9,301 bases of DNA, from NCBI GenBank assembly GCA_019116455.1, contig DXBR01000011.1, positions 1 to 9,301 on the forward strand, given 5' to 3'. The position numbers and the translations under genes were made by a program. Positions 5,501 through 9,301 of the stretch are shown piece after piece. This stretch comes from Anaerobutyricum stercoris (GTDB lineage Bacteria; Bacillota; Clostridia; Lachnospirales; Lachnospiraceae). The notes under the pieces are model-generated. The model was not told where the DNA came from. It saw nothing but the letters and a program-made list of their open reading frames with translations, and searched no databases. How positions within the stretch are numbered: the stretch's first letter is position 1; each line of letters opens with the position of its first letter.

Positions 5501-7576
5501 ATGAAAGAAAAACTGAGAAATAGTCTATTTTGTCTGACTTTAATTTTGATGGCAGGATTATTTTTAGGAGAAAGTAAAGTATACGCTGTAGAAGTGGGAT
5601 CTGATACGGATGATTATGATGGAGAATGGGGATATCGCTTTCTTGATGATGGTACTGTAAGCATTTCAGAATATTTGGGAGAAGGCGGTAATATAACGAT
5701 CCCAACTGAATTAGGAGGATATCCGGTTTCGGAGATTGGTCGTTATCCCCGGTCCAATGCGAGTGCGCTTTATGACAAACTTGACACATTGACGGAAATT
5801 ACAATTCCAGGAAGTGTAAAAAAGATAGATTATGCATTTGGGGGCAGTAGCAATTTAAAAAAAGTAACGATTGAAGATGGTGTGGAATCAATTAATTCAG
5901 CTTTTCAAAGTTGTGATAGTCTGGAATCGGTGGAGGTCCCGGGAAGTATTGTTTCGATGAGTGGAGCTTTTAGTTCTTGTGACAAGCTGAAAACTGTAAT
6001 AATTGACAGTGGGGTAGAAACTGTAGCTGGATTTAGTGGCTGCGATAATCTTACTGATGTAGTGATACCTTATGGTGTGAAAGAAATTGCGGGAGGCGCT
6101 TTCAGCTATTGTGAAAACCTTACTAATATTACCCTTCCAGGAGAAGTGGAAATAAATCGTACTTCCTTTGACGGTACATTTAATATTCAGACGATAACAA
6201 TAGCAGAAGGCTCAGAAAAGGTAAGTTATAATTTAAATTACATTTTTGATCAGGCGGTAAGCAGTGCAAATGGTACAAGGAAATCTTTGAAAACTCTGAA
6301 TATTCCGGATAGTGTAACAACCATGGAAGATAATATTTTTGAAAGATGTACGGCTCTCACAACGATCAATTTGAGCAACAATCTTACAAACCTGGGGAAA
6401 AGACAGTTTTATAGATGTACCAGCCTGACTCATATTACATTGCCGGATTCTCTTATTACTATTGATGAAAGTGCATTTTCTAGCTGTTCGTTGTTAGCTG
6501 AAATAAATATTCCGGACAGCGTGATTCGTATAGAAGATAGTGCGTTTGCCAGTTGCTACAAATTGAGTAATGTGACATTTGGAGAGAATCTTCAGTCGAT
6601 TGGAGAAACTGCATTTTTTTTCACTGATTTAGTAAATGTAACTTTTGGAAATAATCTCCAGTCAATTGGTTCTCGTGCTTTTGACATGACCAGTTCGACT
6701 ATGAGGAGTGCGACGATTCCTAAAAATGTGACAAGCATTGGTGAAGATGCCTTTGAGAGTAGTGAAGATTTGACTATTTATGGTTATACAGGTTCTGCAG
6801 CCCAGGTTTATGCGCAGGAAAATAATATCAGATTTGTTTCATTGGATGGCGGACAAGGTACTCAGAGTGGTTCCAGCACCCAAAAAACACCGGGAGGAGG
6901 AACAGGAAACTCCGGTTCTTCTTACACAGGTGACGTCCGCAGAACAGCCGGTTCCGGCGCATCCAGAGCGACCTACACGACAACCGGACCGGATACTGCC
7001 GAATACAGTTTCCCTGCTGTTGCTTCCGGCGTAACGGAAATCGTGATTCCGGATACAGTGATCATCAACGGCAGAAGCTATAAAGTCACTTACGTCGGTT
7101 CCAATGCTTTCGCCGGAAATACGACCATTACCAAAGTGAGCATCGGAAACAACGTGCAGACCATAAGAAGCGGAGCCTTCGCCGGATGTACGAACCTTAA
7201 GAAAATTACCGGAGGAAAGAGCCTGACTTATATTTATGAAAGAGCATTTGAAAACTGCGCGAAATTAAAAAAGGTGAATCTCACCTCTAAGTCTTTGATT
7301 TCCATAGGTGATTATGCTTTCCGGAAATGTACATCATTAAAGAGCCTTACTGTAAAATCAAAAAAACTTACATCCATTGGGAAACAGGCTTTTGCAGGGG
7401 ATAAGAAACTGAAAAAGGTGACTCTATCCACTACGAAACTGAAGAAATCGTCTGTGAAAGCGAAAGCATTTAAAGGAATCGCAAAGAAATGTGTTTTCAA
7501 GGCGCCGGCGAAGAAAGCAGCGGCTTACAAAAAGATATTCAAGGCAAGAGGCGCAAAAAAGGCGGTAGTCAAATAA
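5501..7576 (+). CDS. secreted BspA-like leucine-rich-repeat protein (LRR_5 type)
   Basis: This 691-residue surface or secreted protein has a signal peptide: basic start MKEKLRNSLF, hydrophobic core to about residue 22, likely cleavage near VYA-VE (29-30). Residues 94-448 are BspA-type repeats with the pattern L..I.IP..V..I...AF..C, ending in a capping unit with IYGYTGSAAQVYAQ. A Gly/Ser/Thr-rich linker (449-500) leads to a second LRR block (about 501-645) and a Lys/Ala-rich basic tail (646-691). No LPxTG anchor is present, so attachment may rely on the basic tail binding cell-wall polymers (inference). BspA-like proteins in other bacteria bind host matrix or partner cells; the ligand here cannot be told. 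The start has GAAAGGGG at 5484-5491. GC content jumps within the gene (27% in 6181-6240, 58% in 6901-6960, 32% in 7261-7320), suggesting a mosaic origin. A paralogue follows 79 nt downstream. Confidence 0.9.
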   Translation: MKEKLRNSLFCLTLILMAGLFLGESKVYAVEVGSDTDDYDGEWGYRFLDDGTVSISEYLGEGGNITIPTELGGYPVSEIGRYPRSNASALYDKLDTLTEITIPGSVKKIDYAFGGSSNLKKVTIEDGVESINSAFQSCDSLESVEVPGSIVSMSGAFSSCDKLKTVIIDSGVETVAGFSGCDNLTDVVIPYGVKEIAGGAFSYCENLTNITLPGEVEINRTSFDGTFNIQTITIAEGSEKVSYNLNYIFDQAVSSANGTRKSLKTLNIPDSVTTMEDNIFERCTALTTINLSNNLTNLGKRQFYRCTSLTHITLPDSLITIDESAFSSCSLLAEINIPDSVIRIEDSAFASCYKLSNVTFGENLQSIGETAFFFTDLVNVTFGNNLQSIGSRAFDMTSSTMRSATIPKNVTSIGEDAFESSEDLTIYGYTGSAAQVYAQENNIRFVSLDGGQGTQSGSSTQKTPGGGTGNSGSSYTGDVRRTAGSGASRATYTTTGPDTAEYSFPAVASGVTEIVIPDTVIINGRSYKVTYVGSNAFAGNTTITKVSIGNNVQTIRSGAFAGCTNLKKITGGKSLTYIYERAFENCAKLKKVNLTSKSLISIGDYAFRKCTSLKSLTVKSKKLTSIGKQAFAGDKKLKKVTLSTTKLKKSSVKAKAFKGIAKKCVFKAPAKKAAAYKKIFKARGAKKAVVK

Positions 7577-7580
7577 TAAA

Positions 7581-7612
7581 ATGTGAAAAAAGGAAATAGT
7601 CTTTTGTCACAT
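7581..7612. repeat. hairpin between the two BspA-like genes
   Basis: ATGTGAAAAAAG (7581-7592) pairs with CTTTTGTCACAT (7601-7612) apart from one mismatch, around an 8-nt loop. It starts 4 nt after the first gene's stop codon. The following bases (AGTTAGAGGGG) are not a T-run, so it is not a standard terminator. It may slow, process or protect the transcript between two co-directional genes. Confidence 0.5.
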
Positions 7613-7655
7613 AGTTAGAGGGGAAAATTAAAGCAGAAATTGTGGAGGAATGGGT

Positions 7656-9301
7656 ATGAAACAAAACAAATGGAAACTCCTGACTCTTTGTCTGGCTTTT
7701 TTCGGGTTGTTTATCCTGGCAGGAAACGACAGTCTGGATGTGAAGGCGGCAACGGTAACCCATAAGGAAAACGGATGGACGTATACCATAACGAATGGTA
7801 CGGCGGTGGTAACTGATTACACCGGCAGTGAAACGGAGGTTACGGTGCCGGAAAGGATGACGTATAATGGACGCTCATATTTAATTCGTTCTGTTGGTGA
7901 TAGCTGTTTTGAGGATTGTGATGGGATTGAATCGGTGACTATTCCAGAGCAAATTACCTATCTTGGAAAATGTGCATTTAAAAACTGTACTTCTTTAAGA
8001 GAGGTGACAATTTTGAGTGATTTGGATGGGTGTAGTTCATATTCTATTAATGCAACCAGTTTGTATCATGGAAGGGATTCAAAAACAAATTCTGTGTTTT
8101 ATAACACGGGAAGCAATGCACCTTCATTAACTGTGACATTTGGGAATGGTGTAACATATATTCCGTCATATCTTTTTGCAACAGCTGATGAAAATGGAAA
8201 ACGAAATTACTGTTATGTAACGGAAGTAAATATTCCAGATAGTGTAAAAGAAATAGGAGAGTATGCATTTTATAATTGTTTTGCTCTTGAAGGTATCACA
8301 ATTGGAGATGGAGTAACCAATATCGATGAATATAGTTTTGCAAATTGTACAGATTTACAAGCAACTGAAATGGGAACGAGAGTTAACACCATTGGAGAGT
8401 ATGCATTTTCTGGTTGTATCAATCTTGATACGCTTGTATTAAACAATTCACTTGCAACAATTTCCAGCTATGCTTTCCAAAATTGTTCTTTGAAAGAGAT
8501 TGTGTTACCAACATCATTAAAATCATTAGAGAAAGGTGCATTTAAAAACTGTACATTTCTTAATGATGTGACTATACAAAGTAATCTAGCAGATTGTAAT
8601 AAGAGTTCCATAAATACAAATAGTATATGGAAATATGATAATTCTGAAGATTATTCTGTGTTTTATAACACGGGAGCAAATGCTGGCACATTCACTGTCA
8701 CCTTCACAAACGGCGTGACAAAAGTCCCTGCCTATCTTTTTGCCACGGGATATGATGAAGGGCAGAATGTATACTGCCATATCACGGATGTCAGGATTCC
8801 GGACAGCGTGACGGAAATCGGAGACGGCGCATTTTATAACTGTTATGATTTGAGGACTCTCAGGATCGGATCCGGGATAAAGACCATCGGAGAGAAGATG
8901 TTTACTTCCAGCCCTGATTTGACAATATACGGTTACACCAATTCAGTGGCGGAAACCTGTGCCAGCGAGTATGGGATACCGTTTGTATCAGTGGGAGCTG
9001 TTCAGCCAACGGCATTCGAAAATTCTGGGAATTCAGGTTCTTCCAGAAACGGCAATACGACAACGTCTTCTGGTTCTGGTACATCAAGGTCAGGCAGCAA
9101 GAAAACTTCTTCCACAAGCGGTAAAAACTCTCCGAGAAGCAGTGCCAGCCTTTCGCGTCCTTTTATCACAAAAGTAAAAAACAAAAAGAAGCGGAAAGTG
9201 GTACTAAAATGGAGAAAAAACAGCTCTGCCAGCGGATATCAGATTCAGTATTCAAAGAAAAGTAGTTTTAAAAACAAAAAGACAAAAACCATAAAGAGCA
9301 G
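7656..9301 (+). CDS. secreted BspA-like leucine-rich-repeat protein with Fn3-like tail, 3' end outside window
   Basis: The frame is open from ATG at 7656 to the window end (548 codons, no stop). GGAGG at 7644-7648, 7 nt before the ATG, fixes the start. Residues 1-32 are a signal peptide with a hydrophobic stretch LLTLCLAFFGLFILAG and a likely cut after VKAA. Residues 38-445 are BspA-type LRRs with FxxC units, ending in the cap IYGYTNSVAETCASEYG. A Ser/Gly/Thr-rich linker (455-500) follows, then PFITKVKNKKKRKVVLKWRK and GYQIQYSKKSSFKNKK, which look like the start of a fibronectin-III-like domain seen in surface proteins of gut clostridia. The same 118-residue module appears twice (105-222 and 293-410). 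GC content rises within the second copy (27% in 8521-8580, 52% in 8761-8820). The role is probably adhesion at the cell surface (inference); the ligand is unknown. Confidence 0.9.
   Translation, partial: MKQNKWKLLTLCLAFFGLFILAGNDSLDVKAATVTHKENGWTYTITNGTAVVTDYTGSETEVTVPERMTYNGRSYLIRSVGDSCFEDCDGIESVTIPEQITYLGKCAFKNCTSLREVTILSDLDGCSSYSINATSLYHGRDSKTNSVFYNTGSNAPSLTVTFGNGVTYIPSYLFATADENGKRNYCYVTEVNIPDSVKEIGEYAFYNCFALEGITIGDGVTNIDEYSFANCTDLQATEMGTRVNTIGEYAFSGCINLDTLVLNNSLATISSYAFQNCSLKEIVLPTSLKSLEKGAFKNCTFLNDVTIQSNLADCNKSSINTNSIWKYDNSEDYSVFYNTGANAGTFTVTFTNGVTKVPAYLFATGYDEGQNVYCHITDVRIPDSVTEIGDGAFYNCYDLRTLRIGSGIKTIGEKMFTSSPDLTIYGYTNSVAETCASEYGIPFVSVGAVQPTAFENSGNSGSSRNGNTTTSSGSGTSRSGSKKTSSTSGKNSPRSSASLSRPFITKVKNKKKRKVVLKWRKNSSASGYQIQYSKKSSFKNKKTKTIKS
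7968..8321 (+). repeat. LRR module, copy A, in the second BspA-like gene
   Basis: Residues 105-222 run from CAFKNCTSLREVTI through SVFYNTG and SYLFATADENG to AFYNC and IGDGVTN. They recur 188 residues (564 nt) later as copy B. Copy A is AT-rich throughout. A 23-bp stretch (8089-8111) is identical to 8653-8675. Confidence 0.75.
8532..8885 (+). repeat. LRR module, copy B, in the second BspA-like gene
   Basis: Residues 293-410 run from GAFKNCTFLNDVTI through SVFYNTG and AYLFATGYDEG to AFYNC and IGSGIKT. The first half has AT-rich codons like copy A. From about 8685 the same protein pattern is written with GC-rich codons. The shift follows directly after the 23-bp identity at 8653-8675. Confidence 0.72.

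Noticed and set aside
7581..7612. Terminator between the two LRR genes
   Set aside because: The stem is AT-rich and is not followed by a T-run on the + strand.
8089..8675. Mobile element or CRISPR-like explanation for the repeated stretches
   Set aside because: There are only two copies, both in the same reading frame at a whole-codon distance, and they encode matching LRR modules, so they are protein-coding duplications.

Overview
The window looks like a chromosomal segment of a gut-type Firmicute, most likely Clostridia close to Lachnospiraceae. The grounds are strong GGAGG-type ribosome sites, TTGACA/TATAAT promoters, a CzrA/CadC-style metal regulator with its ATPase, and two BspA-like leucine-rich-repeat surface proteins, one of them running into an Fn3-like tail. 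The genus is not resolved. All genes read on the + strand.

Region 1 (1-3840) is a metal-efflux cassette. A consensus promoter (151-180) carries three near-identical 16-bp operators of the ArsR/SmtB type (158-173, 189-204, 205-220). It drives a small ArsR-family sensor (241-600) with the D-x-H...H-x2-H ligand set of zinc/cobalt sensors such as CzrA. After a 208-nt gap holding a 16-bp inverted repeat comes a 977-residue P1B-type Zn/Cd/Pb-exporting ATPase (809-3742). Its N-terminus has three HMA domains, a 20-histidine linker and a cysteine cluster. A rho-independent terminator (3795-3839) closes the unit. The expected logic is that metal releases the repressor, the ATPase is made, and metal is exported.

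Region 2 (3841-5427) holds an AT-rich promoter region and a long helix-turn-helix protein. Its reading frame is open for hundreds of codons but is interrupted by an in-frame TAA at codon 15, just before the DNA-binding helices. A Shine-Dalgarno/ATG pair inside the gene (4132) could still yield the body without its HTH.

Region 3 (5428-9301) holds two tandem secreted BspA-like LRR proteins, the second cut by the window end. Both have signal peptides, Ser/Gly-rich linkers and Lys-rich C-terminal parts. Base composition changes sharply inside both genes, and the second contains a 188-residue-period module duplication, which points to recombination among paralogues. No RNA genes, CRISPR arrays, transposases or phage genes were seen. 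The most interesting items are the operator array, the unusually elaborate metal-binding N-terminus of the ATPase, the nonsense-interrupted regulator, and the mosaic LRR genes. I did not find a clearly new multi-gene system.
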